DNA of 64,000 bases from Martinezella lusitana. GTDB lineage: Bacteria; Pseudomonadota; Alphaproteobacteria; Rhizobiales; Rhizobiaceae. A model generated the notes under the pieces. It saw only the letters and a program-made list of their open reading frames with translations. It was not told the DNA's origin and did no database searches. Where the stretch lies: the NCBI RefSeq assembly GCF_014207095.1, contig NZ_JACHBG010000003.1:62001-126000 (forward strand), given 5' to 3'. The position numbers were made by a program, and so were the translations under genes. Positions 52,256 through 61,804 of this stretch are shown here, one piece after another; position 1 is the first letter of the stretch, and every line of letters starts with the position of its first letter.

Positions 52256-54499
52256 TCACTTAGCGATCAGATGCACGCGTTGGCTGGCAAAGCGCGGAGA
52301 TGAGACTTCAAGCTCGACGGCGCCGACCTCGCCCGTTGCCTGTAACCAGAAACCTGTGGTTCCTCCTTGGAAAGCCAGCGTTGCCGGCCCGACGACTTTC
52401 GCCGGACCATTGACCTTGACGGTGATGGCTTCATTGAGAAAAGCCAGGCGCGAGCCGGCCTGATCGAGCGCGCGCACAACGACGCGCACCGTATCGCGTT
52501 CGCCTGCGCGCAAGGTGTCAGCATCGGCGTCGACTTGAAGCGAGGTCGGCAGCGGATTGGCGACCATATGCTGCTCGACCACCGGCTTGCCGCCGATATA
52601 GCCGGTGAAATGCACATCCTCCCACTCCATTCCCCAAACGCCAAGCTCGTCTGGCGTGAAGGACCGGTGATCGAAGACAACGGGCGCATGCGGCAAATGC
52701 GGGAACGTCTCCCGGTCTGGCGTCAGCCGCTTGGTAAGCGAACCATAACGCAGCTCGATCTCATCGCAATTCGTCAGAACGATCAGCGGCAGAGCGCCGC
52801 CGATGTTGCGCTCGCCCCGCGCCCAGATCGTCACGGGCTTCATGACCACCTCTTCGGATGGCTCACACTGGCTGGCATAGACATAGGCAGCGAACTTCGG
52901 TTCGCGGAACATGTCCATCACGCCGTGGTAGCAGATGCGGTCGCCCGAGCCGAAATCGCTATGGGTGTTATAGTCGAACATGCACCAGCCGATAGCGCCA
53001 GAGATCGACGGATCGCCATAGGCGGCATTCAGCACTTCCAGATGCCGGCGCACATGCTCGGCCTGGCGCTGCTCCTGATCGTAGATCTTCGTCGGATACA
53101 TATGGCCGCCGAACTCGGTGATCAGGTAGGGCACATCCCTGGCAAGACCGGTATTTTCCTGCTGCGGCCGGAGCGGCGTGCGCGGCCGGTTGGCGCCGGG
53201 CAATTCCTCATTGCCGAGGATGAAATCATTCATCGTGTAGACGTCCTCGAGCAGCTCGCTCTCGGTAATGTAACGCACGCCGCCGGTCTGGCGCGTCGGA
53301 TCGAGCTCCCGCGCTAACCGGTTCGTTTCGGCATAGAATTCATGAGAATCCTGGGACTCGTTGATGCGCACGCCCCAGATGACGATCGAGGGATGGTTCC
53401 AGTCGCGTTCGATCATGCGACGCACATTGCGGATCGATTCCTGCTGCCACTCCTCATCGCCGATATGCTGCCAGCCGGGAATTTCCTCAAAGACGAGCAG
53501 GCCGATACGGTCGCAATGGTCGAGGAACCATTTTGACTGAGGATAATGCGAGGTGCGCACGATGTTGCATTTAAGCGTATGCTTCATCAGCTCCGCATCG
53601 CGCTTCTGGGCCGAACGGCCCATGGCATAGCCGACATAGGGAAACGCCTGATGGCGGTTGAGCCCACGCAGCTTCAGCACTTTACCGTTCAGGAGAAAGC
53701 CCTCGGCGGTAAAGCTTGCCGTGCGGAAACCGAACGTCGCGGCATGACGATCCGTGCCGCGATCACTCGCAAGCTCCACCTCCGCCGAATAGAGGACGGG
53801 ATTATCGAGATCCCAAAGCGATAGGCCCGAGAGACCATCGAAGCTGAGCGTTACGCTTTCGCCTGATGTGGCCGCCTCGCCCGAAGCAATGGCCTTGCCA
53901 TCGACGGACCGCAGGGTCACTTTCACATGGCCGTTGAAGGCGAGGCTTTGCGGATTGGAGATATCGCAGCGGACGGTCGCAGATTTACCGTCGGAAAGGA
54001 CATCAGCGGTTTCGACCTTGATATTGTCGATAAAGACGGGATCCGTGAGCTTCAGCCACACATCGCGGTAGATCCCCGCATAGGTCAGGTAATCGATCCG
54101 GCCGCCGAAGGGCGGGATTTCAGGATTCTCGCTCCCATCGATCTTGACGGTGATGAGGTTTTCGCCCTCTCGCAGACGTCCGGTCAGGCGCGCCTCGAAC
54201 GGCGTGTAACCGTCCTTGTGCGCAACAATCTCCTCGCCGTTCAGATAGACGACGGCATCAGCCATCGCTGCATCAAAAACCAGCGATATCTCGTGACCTG
54301 TATAGGCCTCGTCCCAGACGATTGTCTTCTGATAAGTGAAGGCACGCTGATAGGATTTCTCGTCGAAATAGTTGAAGGGCAGCTCGATGGCACTATGCGG
54401 CAGCGTGACGGGTTGGCCCTCCTGCAAACGGCCTGCATCGGCCCGGGAAAACCCTTCGCGAAATGTCCAGGATTGGTTGAAGGCAACAACTGAGCGCAT
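52256..54499 (-). CDS. Glycoside hydrolase family 2 (beta-galactosidase/beta-glucuronidase type)
   Basis: A 747-residue enzyme without a signal peptide. N-terminal sugar-binding jelly roll (PHSAIELPFNYFDEKSYQRA, VYLNGEEIVAHKDGYTPFEA), an immunoglobulin-like domain, then the TIM barrel: LRGLNRHQAFPYVGYAMG, MKHTLKCNIVRTSHYPQSKW, acid/base E381 in WGVRINES, and nucleophile E462 in YLITEFGG. C-terminal beta domains follow. Cytoplasmic hydrolysis of an imported beta-galactoside or beta-glucuronide is likely; specificity is not resolvable. AGGACTGAAT precedes the ATG. Convergent with the GntR gene and 196 bp downstream of the AraC-type gene on the same strand. Confidence 0.92.
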   Translation of the reverse strand: MRSVVAFNQSWTFREGFSRADAGRLQEGQPVTLPHSAIELPFNYFDEKSYQRAFTYQKTIVWDEAYTGHEISLVFDAAMADAVVYLNGEEIVAHKDGYTPFEARLTGRLREGENLITVKIDGSENPEIPPFGGRIDYLTYAGIYRDVWLKLTDPVFIDNIKVETADVLSDGKSATVRCDISNPQSLAFNGHVKVTLRSVDGKAIASGEAATSGESVTLSFDGLSGLSLWDLDNPVLYSAEVELASDRGTDRHAATFGFRTASFTAEGFLLNGKVLKLRGLNRHQAFPYVGYAMGRSAQKRDAELMKHTLKCNIVRTSHYPQSKWFLDHCDRIGLLVFEEIPGWQHIGDEEWQQESIRNVRRMIERDWNHPSIVIWGVRINESQDSHEFYAETNRLARELDPTRQTGGVRYITESELLEDVYTMNDFILGNEELPGANRPRTPLRPQQENTGLARDVPYLITEFGGHMYPTKIYDQEQRQAEHVRRHLEVLNAAYGDPSISGAIGWCMFDYNTHSDFGSGDRICYHGVMDMFREPKFAAYVYASQCEPSEEVVMKPVTIWARGERNIGGALPLIVLTNCDEIELRYGSLTKRLTPDRETFPHLPHAPVVFDHRSFTPDELGVWGMEWEDVHFTGYIGGKPVVEQHMVANPLPTSLQVDADADTLRAGERDTVRVVVRALDQAGSRLAFLNEAITVKVNGPAKVVGPATLAFQGGTTGFWLQATGEVGAVELEVSSPRFASQRVHLIAK

Positions 54500-54695
54500 A
54501 TTCAGTCCTATCGATTAAGCCCGTCACATCGGGGGAAGAACACATATTGCATGGAAAATCAGGTGCGAGGCGCGGCTAGCATTGTGCCGCGGGGCGATAT
54601 CTATACAGGCTCGTCGCCGACACGCAATGCGACCGGTTGGCGGATTACAGTTCTTCGACTTTGAACAACGGCGACGCCGGTCGCCCCGCGGCAGC

Positions 54696-55598
54696 CTACC
54701 GGTTGCGGCTGCCTTTTCCCTCTTCGACAGGGCTGCGCACCGCTGCATACATGCCTGTTGTGCGGAATTCTGTGGGATTGATGCCGTAGATGCGGCGAAA
54801 CACCTTGGAGAAATAGTTGGCGTCATCGAAACCCGACATGATCGCCACCTCCTTGACCGGAATGAAAGCGGCCTTCGTGAGCAGCTTTGCCGCCCGCTGC
54901 ATGCGCTGCTGCAGCACGAATTCCGCCGGCGGCACCCCTTCGCTTTCAGCAAAGACGCGGGAGAAATGCGCACGGCTGAGGCCGCTTACCCTGGCAAGCT
55001 CGTCGACAGGAAGCGGCTTGTCGAGATTGGCGTCAATGTGGTCGATGACGATCTGCATGGCTGAACGATCGGCGGCAAAGGCATGCGAACCAAAAACGTC
55101 GTCATAGAGCGCCATGGCGGCCTCATAGGCGATGGCTGAAGCCGACGCGGGCGTCCTCGCGCCCCTGACCAGCCGCAGACTGCAATCGGCAAGGTGATCG
55201 ATGGTCGCTTGCTGCAGCTTCAAGACCGGACCTGCCGCAGACAAAATCAGACGATGGATGCGCAACGCTTCCTCGCCGTTCATCGATATCCAGAAATACT
55301 CCCAGCGCTCGCCCTTCTCGAGCCAGTAGCGATGATTGTGCGGTACGAGCACAAGTAGCGTATCGCCGGCACTCACACGATGATTGCGACTTTCATAACG
55401 CAGTCGCCCGGTGCCGCTGATGGTATGCTGAAGCACGGTAAAAGGCGTCTGGCCGCGGCGGCGCCCATCCCAATCATAGGGCTCGTCCTGCCGGATTTCA
55501 TAGCCCGCACTGGTCGGCATCGCATGCAGCCGGTGGCGTCCGCGTGGCAGCGAAACCGTCCGCATGACCTGTCCGTTATCGATCAATTCCTGCAGCAC
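54696..55598 (-). CDS. agpT: AraC-family activator, AgpT-like
   Basis: A 300-residue regulator. N-terminal cupin/AraC-binding domain (GQTPFTVLQHTISGTGRLRY, then VSAGDTLLVLVPHNHRYWLE). C-terminal AraC domain at about 190-290 with LPVDELARVSGLSRAHFSRV and VKEVAIMSGFDDANYFSKVF, ending FRRIYGINPTEFR. Start GTG 55598 follows AAGGGTAAT. Divergent from the GH4 glycosidase and transporter genes. In S. meliloti the AraC-type AgpT activates alpha-galactoside uptake and melA; name given by context, so it is likely but not proven. Confidence 0.85.
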   Translation of the reverse strand: MLQELIDNGQVMRTVSLPRGRHRLHAMPTSAGYEIRQDEPYDWDGRRRGQTPFTVLQHTISGTGRLRYESRNHRVSAGDTLLVLVPHNHRYWLEKGERWEYFWISMNGEEALRIHRLILSAAGPVLKLQQATIDHLADCSLRLVRGARTPASASAIAYEAAMALYDDVFGSHAFAADRSAMQIVIDHIDANLDKPLPVDELARVSGLSRAHFSRVFAESEGVPPAEFVLQQRMQRAAKLLTKAAFIPVKEVAIMSGFDDANYFSKVFRRIYGINPTEFRTTGMYAAVRSPVEEGKGSRNR

Positions 55599-55808
55599 AA
55601 AATTACCCTTGAAAGCATAATAGTTCTCTGTTCCCTTCGGTGATTATAGGCATAATCCCGCCAGAAAACAGCGCTTGACCGCCGAGGAGGATCGGCGTTT
55701 GGAGGAAAAACCACGATTTCGGCCCGTTTCGCAAGCGATGCGGTCATGGGGCGAAAAAGCTGTTATCCCCCTGCCGCTGCCTGTTCGACCGACTTGAAGG
55801 TGAGGATC
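55599..55808. promoter_or_regulatory. Divergent promoter region agpT-like / GH4
   Basis: A 210-bp region between two divergent genes. It should contain the activator-binding direct repeats and promoters. ATTATAGGCATAAT at 55643-55656 is an AT-rich imperfect palindrome. No operator can be assigned with confidence. Confidence 0.4.
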
Positions 55809-57275
55809 ATGAGTTTCAAAATCGCTATTATCGGCGCTGGCAGCGTCGGCTTCACGAAAAAGCTGTTCACCGACATTCTCTGCGTGCCGGAATTCCGCGA
55901 CGTCGAATTTGCGCTGACTGATGTGAGCGAGCACAATCTGACGATGATCAAGGCGATCCTTGATCGGATCGTCGAGGCAAACAAGCTGCCGACACGCGTG
56001 ACGGCCACGACGGATCGTCGCAAGGCGCTGGAAGGCGCCCGCTACATCATCAGCTGCGTTCGCGTCGGCGGCCTGGAGGCCTACGCCGAAGATATCCGTA
56101 TTCCGCTGAAATACGGCATCGACCAATGCGTCGGCGATACGATCTGCGCCGGCGGCATTCTCTATGGTCAGCGCAACATTCCGGTCATCCTCGATTTCTG
56201 CAAGGACATCCGCGAGGTCGCCGAGAGCGGCGCCAAATTCCTGAATTATGCCAACCCGATGGCGATGAACACCTGGGCGGCGATCGAATACGGCAAGGTT
56301 GACACGATCGGCCTTTGCCATGGCGTCCAGCACGGCGCCGAACAGATTGCCGAAGTGCTCGGTGCCAAGGACAAAAGCGAGCTCGACTATATCTGCTCAG
56401 GCATCAACCATCAGACCTGGTTCGTCGATCTGCGCCTCAATGGCCGCAAGATCGGCAAGGATGAGCTGGTCGCTGCCTTCGAAGCACATCCGGTCTTCTC
56501 GCAGCAGGAAAAGCTGCGCATCGACGTGCTGAAGCGTTTCGGCGTCTATTCGACCGAGAGCAACGGCCACCTGTCCGAGTACCTGCCCTGGTATCGCAAG
56601 CGTCCCGACGAGATCAACAAGTGGATCGACATGTCGGACTGGATCCATGGCGAGACGGGCGGCTATCTGCGTCACTCCACCGAGACGCGCAACTGGTTCG
56701 AGACGGAATTCCCGCAGATCCTCGATAGTGCCTCCCAGCCGATCGATCCGGCGCGCCGCTCGAATGAGCATGCGAGCCACATCCTTGAAGCGCTCGAAAC
56801 CAACCGCGTCTATCGCGGCCATTTCAACGTCAAGAACAATGGCGTCATCACCAATCTGCCCGCCGATGCCATCATCGAATCCCCCGGCTTCGTCGATCGC
56901 TTCGGCATCAACATGGTGGCCGGCATCACACTGCCCGAGGCATGTGCCGCCACCTGCATTTCCTCAATCAACGTTCAGCGCATGTCGGTCCATGCCGCCA
57001 TCAGCGGCGATATCGACCTCTTGAAGCTCGCCGTCCTGCACGACCCGCTGGTCGGCGCCGTCGCCACACCGGAGGAGGTTTGGCAGATGGTCGACGAAAT
57101 GGTCGTCGCCGAAGCACGTTGGCTGCCGCAATACGCTCATGCAGTGGCAGACGCCAAGGATCGCCTGTCGCGCAGCAAGGTCAAGACGCGCGACTGGAAG
57201 GGCGCGGCGAGCCGCAATGTCCGCTCGATCGAGGAGCTGCGCGCGGAAAAGGCCGCTCTGAAGCAGGCGGGTTAG
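55809..57275 (+). CDS. Glycoside hydrolase family 4 (alpha-galactosidase/alpha-glucosidase type)
   Basis: A 488-residue NAD- and metal-dependent glycosidase that works by redox-assisted elimination. NAD motif IAIIGAGSVGFTKKLFTDIL, family motif FLNYANPMAMNTWAA, C170-H171 in LCHGVQHGAEQ and H201 in SGINHQTWF as metal ligands. It differs from the classical MelA at the substrate loop (CVGDTICAGGILYGQRNIP instead of the ADTLGxGGIMR form). ATG 55809 follows GGTGAGGATC. First plus-strand gene of the agp-like operon; hydrolyses sugars brought in by the transporter downstream. A second, different GH4 gene ends the operon. Confidence 0.9.
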   Translation: MSFKIAIIGAGSVGFTKKLFTDILCVPEFRDVEFALTDVSEHNLTMIKAILDRIVEANKLPTRVTATTDRRKALEGARYIISCVRVGGLEAYAEDIRIPLKYGIDQCVGDTICAGGILYGQRNIPVILDFCKDIREVAESGAKFLNYANPMAMNTWAAIEYGKVDTIGLCHGVQHGAEQIAEVLGAKDKSELDYICSGINHQTWFVDLRLNGRKIGKDELVAAFEAHPVFSQQEKLRIDVLKRFGVYSTESNGHLSEYLPWYRKRPDEINKWIDMSDWIHGETGGYLRHSTETRNWFETEFPQILDSASQPIDPARRSNEHASHILEALETNRVYRGHFNVKNNGVITNLPADAIIESPGFVDRFGINMVAGITLPEACAATCISSINVQRMSVHAAISGDIDLLKLAVLHDPLVGAVATPEEVWQMVDEMVVAEARWLPQYAHAVADAKDRLSRSKVKTRDWKGAASRNVRSIEELRAEKAALKQAG

Positions 57276-57301
57276 TGAACATGCAGGCCGAAAGATAAGG
57301 T

Positions 57302-57338
57302 GTTGAGGCGGGGTCTTAAGGGGATATTCCGCCTCAAC
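57302..57338. terminator. Hairpin between GH4 gene and agpA-like gene
   Basis: GTTGAGGCGG (57302-57311) and CCGCCTCAAC (57329-57338), a 10-bp perfect stem with a 17-nt loop, 27 bp after the GH4 stop. TTTCG-rich sequence follows some 12 bp later. Probably a processing or partial termination signal inside the operon. Confidence 0.5.
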
Positions 57339-57412
57339 CGACCATCTTTCGTTTCAAGGGAGGAACGCGAGGCCTCGAACGGAACGCTCGCGAATTTGGG
57401 AGAGAGAACAAG

Positions 57413-59497
57413 ATGAGACATTTTCGACCGATCGGCCTTCTCGCCGCGTTGACGATTGCCACATCCGCAATCGCGATCACCGCTCATGCGGCCGAGCCGA
57501 CAGTGCCACCCGTTCCGCCGGTCTTCCCCGCAGAAGGCAAGATCAAATATGTCGAGCGCAGCTCCATCCTGGAGTTCAAGGCGCTGCCGGACTACCACGA
57601 ACCTTCCTGGGTCACCGACAAGTTCGTCAAGACCGGCAAGCTGCCGGCCGTCAAGGATCGCCTCCCGAAGGAACCGCTTGTCTTTAAGACCGGCAACATG
57701 CCCGACGGCATCGGCGTCTATGGTGACACGCTGCGCCATGTCATCGGCGGCCGTCCGGAAGGCTGGAATTACACGGGCGGCCAGAGCCAGGGCTGGGGCG
57801 GCATCGACATCGGCCTTTCCGAATGCCTGACGCGCACAGCGCCGCTTTTCCAGGTCGAGGCTAAGGATACCGAGCCGCTGCCGAACCTCGCCAAGAGCTG
57901 GGATTGGTCGACGGACGGCCACAAGCTCACCATGCACCTGATCGAAGGCGCGAAGTGGTCCGACGGCGTGCCCTTCAATGCCGACGACCTGATGTTCTAC
58001 TGGGACGACGAGGTCAACGATCACAACGTCTCGCCCTTGAACGGCGCGAGCCCTGAGACGTTCGGGGCCGGCACGACGCTGAAGAAGATCGACGACTACA
58101 CCGTCGAATGGACCTTCAAGGATGCGTTTCCGAGGCAGTATCTCTATGCCATGGCCTACGGCACCTTCTGCCCCGGCCCTTCACATATCCTGAAGCCGCA
58201 GCACCCGAAATATTCGAAGAACACCTACGAGCAGTTCAAGAATGCCTTCCCGCCGGAATTCATGAACATGCCTGTCATGGGCGCCTGGGTGCCGGTCGAA
58301 TATCGCTCCGACGACATCATCGTCATGCGCCGCAACCCCTATTACTGGAAGGTCGACGAGAAGGGCAATCAGCTGCCTTACCTCAACGAGCTGCACTATA
58401 AGCTCTCGACCTGGGCAGACCGTGACGTGCAAGCCGTTGCCGGCTCGGGGGACTTCTCCAACCTCGAGCAGCCGGAAAACTTCGTTGCCTCGCTGAAGCG
58501 CGCCGCGCAGTCCGAAGCGCCGGCCCGTCTCGCTTTCGGCCCTCGTCTCATCGGCTATAATCTGCAGATGAATTTCTCGGCCAACGGCTGGGGTAGTCCG
58601 GATGCGCGCGGCCAGGCCGTCAGGGACCTGAACCGCAACGAGCACTTCCGCAAGGCCGTCACCATGGCGCTCGACCGCAAAGCGCTTGGCGAATCTCTGG
58701 TCAAGGGGCCGTTCACCGCGATCTATCCGGGCGGGCTGTCGTCCGGCAGCACCTTCTATGATCGCAACTCCACGGTCTATTATCCGTTCGATCTTGCCGC
58801 CGCCAAAGCCGAACTGGCGAAGGCCGGCCTCAAGGACACCGATGGCGATGGCATCGTCAATTTTCCGGCCGGCGTCAATGGCGGCAAGGACGTCGAGATT
58901 ACCCTTCTGGTCAACAGCGGCTATACGACGGACAAGAGTCTCGCCGAAGGCGTGATCGCCCAGTTGGAGAAGCTCGGGCTGCGCGTCGTCATCAACGCCC
59001 TCGACGGTAACCAGCGTGACGATGCCAACTATAGCGGCCGCTTCGACTGGATGGTGCGGCGCAACACCACGGAACTCGCTTCCGTCGTGCAGAACACCGA
59101 GCAGCTCGCTCCGGTCGGTCCGCGCACGAGCTGGAACCATCGCGCCGGTTCGGACGGCAAAGTCGATCTGATGCCATTCGAAAAGGACATGGTCGATATC
59201 GTCAACAAGTTCACGCAGTCGCAGAAAAGCGAAGAGCGTGTCGCCCTGATGAAGCAGTTCCAGAAGGTGTCGACCGAGAACCTCTACAATATCGGCCTGA
59301 CCGAATATCCGGGTGCGCTGATCATCAACAAGCGCTTCTCCAACGTTCCTCCGGGTACGCCGATCTTCCTGTTCAACTGGGCAGAGGACTCAGTCCTGCG
59401 CGAGCGTCTGTGGGTCGCGGCAGACAAGCAGGGCAAATACGAGCTGTTCGCCGACCAGCTTCCGGGTGCCCCGGGCAGCGCCGGTCCGATCAAGTAA
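57413..59497 (+). CDS. agpA: Periplasmic binding protein of peptide/alpha-galactoside ABC transporter, AgpA-like
   Basis: A 694-residue SBP_bac_5 (oligopeptide type) binding protein. Signal peptide about 1-27 (IGLLAALTIATSAIAITAHA). YGDTLRHVIGGRPEGWNYTG, LAKSWDWSTDGHKLTMHLIE, GAKWSDGVPFNADDLMFYWD, FRKAVTMALDRKALGESLVK and a long C-terminal domain are family features, and the protein is longer than DppA/OppA, as AgpA is. Adjacent GH4 genes indicate alpha-galactosides such as melibiose and raffinose. GGGAGAGAG precedes the ATG. A stable hairpin follows the gene. Confidence 0.9.
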   Translation: MRHFRPIGLLAALTIATSAIAITAHAAEPTVPPVPPVFPAEGKIKYVERSSILEFKALPDYHEPSWVTDKFVKTGKLPAVKDRLPKEPLVFKTGNMPDGIGVYGDTLRHVIGGRPEGWNYTGGQSQGWGGIDIGLSECLTRTAPLFQVEAKDTEPLPNLAKSWDWSTDGHKLTMHLIEGAKWSDGVPFNADDLMFYWDDEVNDHNVSPLNGASPETFGAGTTLKKIDDYTVEWTFKDAFPRQYLYAMAYGTFCPGPSHILKPQHPKYSKNTYEQFKNAFPPEFMNMPVMGAWVPVEYRSDDIIVMRRNPYYWKVDEKGNQLPYLNELHYKLSTWADRDVQAVAGSGDFSNLEQPENFVASLKRAAQSEAPARLAFGPRLIGYNLQMNFSANGWGSPDARGQAVRDLNRNEHFRKAVTMALDRKALGESLVKGPFTAIYPGGLSSGSTFYDRNSTVYYPFDLAAAKAELAKAGLKDTDGDGIVNFPAGVNGGKDVEITLLVNSGYTTDKSLAEGVIAQLEKLGLRVVINALDGNQRDDANYSGRFDWMVRRNTTELASVVQNTEQLAPVGPRTSWNHRAGSDGKVDLMPFEKDMVDIVNKFTQSQKSEERVALMKQFQKVSTENLYNIGLTEYPGALIINKRFSNVPPGTPIFLFNWAEDSVLRERLWVAADKQGKYELFADQLPGAPGSAGPIK

Positions 59498-59510
59498 GGT
59501 CGCACGAGAC

Positions 59511-59545
59511 CCCATGGCGGCCGGCATGATGCCGGCTGCCATGGG
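59511..59545 (+). terminator. Strong stem-loop after agpA-like gene
   Basis: CCCATGGC-G-GCCGGCAT at 59511-59527 pairs with ATGCCGGC-T-GCCATGGG at 59529-59545: sixteen paired bases with one mismatch and a minimal loop. There is no T-run. Located 14 bp after the binding-protein stop, it fits an mRNA-stabilising or attenuating element that raises binding protein over permease. Confidence 0.65.
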
Positions 59546-59653
59546 ACCCGAGACATCCAGCGATCAGCTATCGCCGGGTAAAATGAACCGCTGGCGCACA
59601 TGCTCCGCAAGGAGCGAGAGTGCCGACAGCATCAAAGAGAAGCGAACCGTCCC

Positions 59654-60664
59654 GTGTTACGATTCCTGCTCGTTCGCATAGCCTCAGCGATCCCCGTGCT
59701 CTTTATCCTGAGCGTGGTGACATTCGCCATCATTCAGGCGCCGCCGGGCGACTATGCCGATTACATCCGCTCGCAATTGATGAACCAGGGCGGCGCGTCC
59801 TTCGAACAGGCCGATGCCCAGGCGCAGGCCTATCGAAAGGAACATGGCCTCGATAAGCCGATGATCGTCCAATATTTCAACTGGGTCGGCGGCATCGTCA
59901 CCAAAGGCGATTTCGGCTACAGCATGGTCTACAACAAGCCGGTTGCCGATGTCGTCGGCGAGCGCCTGCCGCGAACGCTGGCGCTGGCGCTGGTGTGCCA
60001 CATATTCGCATCCATTCTCGGCATAGGTTTCGGTATCTGGGCAGCGACGCGCCAATATAGCTGGGTCGACAATCTGCTGGCCGGCGTCTCCTTTCTCGGC
60101 ATGACGGTGCCGCGCTTCCTGATGGCGCTGATCATCGTCTATATCCTTGTCTTCCAGCTCAACGTCTCGGAGATCGGCAGTTTCTTCTCGCCGCAATATG
60201 GTGGTGCGCCCTGGTCGTGGGCCAAGTTCGTCGATCTGGTCAAGCATGTCTGGCCGGTCGTTGCGATCGCCACCTTCGGCGGCCTCGCCTACAATATGCG
60301 CGTCATGCGCGGCAATCTTCTCGACACGCTGAACGCTCAATATGTCGAAACCGCACGGGCAAAAGGTCTTTCCGGCGGTGCGGTCGTCATGCGCCATGCC
60401 GTGCCGAATGCCCTGCATCCGCTGATCATGTATCAGGGCGTCGTGCTTCCCTACATGCTGACCGGTGAAATCGAGACCGCAATCATCTTCTCGCTGCCCA
60501 CAGTGGGGCCGGCTATCGTCGGCTCCATGGCGGTCGGCGACGTCTATGTCACGGCAACTTTCATGATGGTGCTTTCGGCAACCCTCATCATCGGCAATAT
60601 CATCGCCGACATGCTGCTTGCCCTGCTCGATCCGCGCGTGCGCCAACAGGGAGGGATCCACTAA
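59654..60664 (+). CDS. agpB: Peptide/alpha-galactoside ABC transporter permease, DppB type
   Basis: A 336-residue permease with six main helices. LLVRIASAIPVLFILSVVTF opens helix 1; the large DppB-type periplasmic segment follows; EAA loop ETARAKGLSGGAVVMRHAVP and NALHPLIMYQGVVLPYML. I choose GTG 59654 because the protein then begins MLRFLLVRIAS, as homologues do; an in-frame ATG at 59600 adds 18 charged residues. Ribosome-site support is modest. The stop overlaps the next start by one base. Confidence 0.9.
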   Translation: MLRFLLVRIASAIPVLFILSVVTFAIIQAPPGDYADYIRSQLMNQGGASFEQADAQAQAYRKEHGLDKPMIVQYFNWVGGIVTKGDFGYSMVYNKPVADVVGERLPRTLALALVCHIFASILGIGFGIWAATRQYSWVDNLLAGVSFLGMTVPRFLMALIIVYILVFQLNVSEIGSFFSPQYGGAPWSWAKFVDLVKHVWPVVAIATFGGLAYNMRVMRGNLLDTLNAQYVETARAKGLSGGAVVMRHAVPNALHPLIMYQGVVLPYMLTGEIETAIIFSLPTVGPAIVGSMAVGDVYVTATFMMVLSATLIIGNIIADMLLALLDPRVRQQGGIH

Positions 60665-61791
60665 TGCTCGCCTTCAGCAATTCCCCGCCTGTGCCCGAAG
60701 AAACGGTCAAGCACAAAGGCGGTGGCGAAAGCTACATCGCACTGGTCTGGCGCCGCCTGAAGCGGTCCTGGACAGGCATGAGTGGCCTTATCCTCGTCGT
60801 GCTGCTGCTGTTAATGGCAGTGTTCGCCGAATTCGTCGCGCCACTTGATCCCAAGGCGACCGACACCGGCTTCGCGCCGCCGCAAGTTATCAGCTTTCAC
60901 AACAAAGAAGGTAATATCGTCTTCCAGCCCCGCGTCTACGCACTGGTCGAAACCACCGATCTCGATCCCGTCACATTCCAGCCGATCGTCGGTCCAGACT
61001 ACGATCATCCCCGCCTGCTCGGCTTGTTCGTCAAAGGCGATCCCTACTATTTGTTCGGCCTGATCCCCGGCAATCGGCATCTGTTCGGCACGACCGATGG
61101 CGGTCCTGTGCATTTCCTCGGCACCGACAAGTTCGGCCGCGACGTGCTGTCACGCGCCATATACGGCTCTCGCATTTCGCTGATGATCGCTCTCACGGTC
61201 GTCGCCATCGTGACGATTGTCGGCACCAGCATCGGCATGATCTCTGGCTATTTCGGCGGCGTGCTCGATACCTGGATCCAGCGCTTTGTCGAGGTCGTTC
61301 TCGCCTTCCCGCAAGTGCCGCTTTATCTGGCCTTGACGTCGCTGATCCCCGTGACAGCGCCGACCAACGTCTTTCTTGCCTTCGTCATCATCGTCATGTC
61401 TGCGCTCGGCTGGGCGCAGATGTCACGCGAGGTTCGCGGCAAGACACTGGCATTGGCAAGGATCGACTATGTGCGAGCAGCGATGGCGATCGGGGCCACC
61501 GACCGGCGCATCATCCTGCAGCACATATTCCCGAACGTCATGAGCCACGTCATCGTCGCCGTGACGCTTGCGATCCCGAGCGTGGTCTTGCTCGAATCCT
61601 TCCTGGGTTTCCTGGGCTTTGCCGTCAAGCCGCCGCTGATCTCCTGGGGTCTGATGTTGCAGGATACGTCGACCTACTCGGTCATCGGTTCCTACCCCTG
61701 GATTCTGTCGCCCGTCGCCTTCGTCCTCGTCACCGTCTTCGCCTTCAATGCACTCGGCGACGGACTGCGCGACGCGATCGATCCCTATTGA
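60664..61791 (+). CDS. agpC: Peptide/alpha-galactoside ABC transporter permease, DppC type
   Basis: A 375-residue DppC-type permease with an N-terminal cytoplasmic tail, a first helix MSGLILVVLLLLMAVFAEFV, a large periplasmic insert (about 70-150), and FLGTDKFGRDVLSRAIYGSR, the family signature. The EAA loop reads DYVRAAMAIGATDRRIILQH. The insert makes it longer than E. coli DppC, as in other sugar-linked members. TAATG overlap with agpB implies coupled translation. Confidence 0.93.
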   Translation: MLAFSNSPPVPEETVKHKGGGESYIALVWRRLKRSWTGMSGLILVVLLLLMAVFAEFVAPLDPKATDTGFAPPQVISFHNKEGNIVFQPRVYALVETTDLDPVTFQPIVGPDYDHPRLLGLFVKGDPYYLFGLIPGNRHLFGTTDGGPVHFLGTDKFGRDVLSRAIYGSRISLMIALTVVAIVTIVGTSIGMISGYFGGVLDTWIQRFVEVVLAFPQVPLYLALTSLIPVTAPTNVFLAFVIIVMSALGWAQMSREVRGKTLALARIDYVRAAMAIGATDRRIILQHIFPNVMSHVIVAVTLAIPSVVLLESFLGFLGFAVKPPLISWGLMLQDTSTYSVIGSYPWILSPVAFVLVTVFAFNALGDGLRDAIDPY

Positions 61792-61804
61792 GAGGAGAAC
61801 GGAT

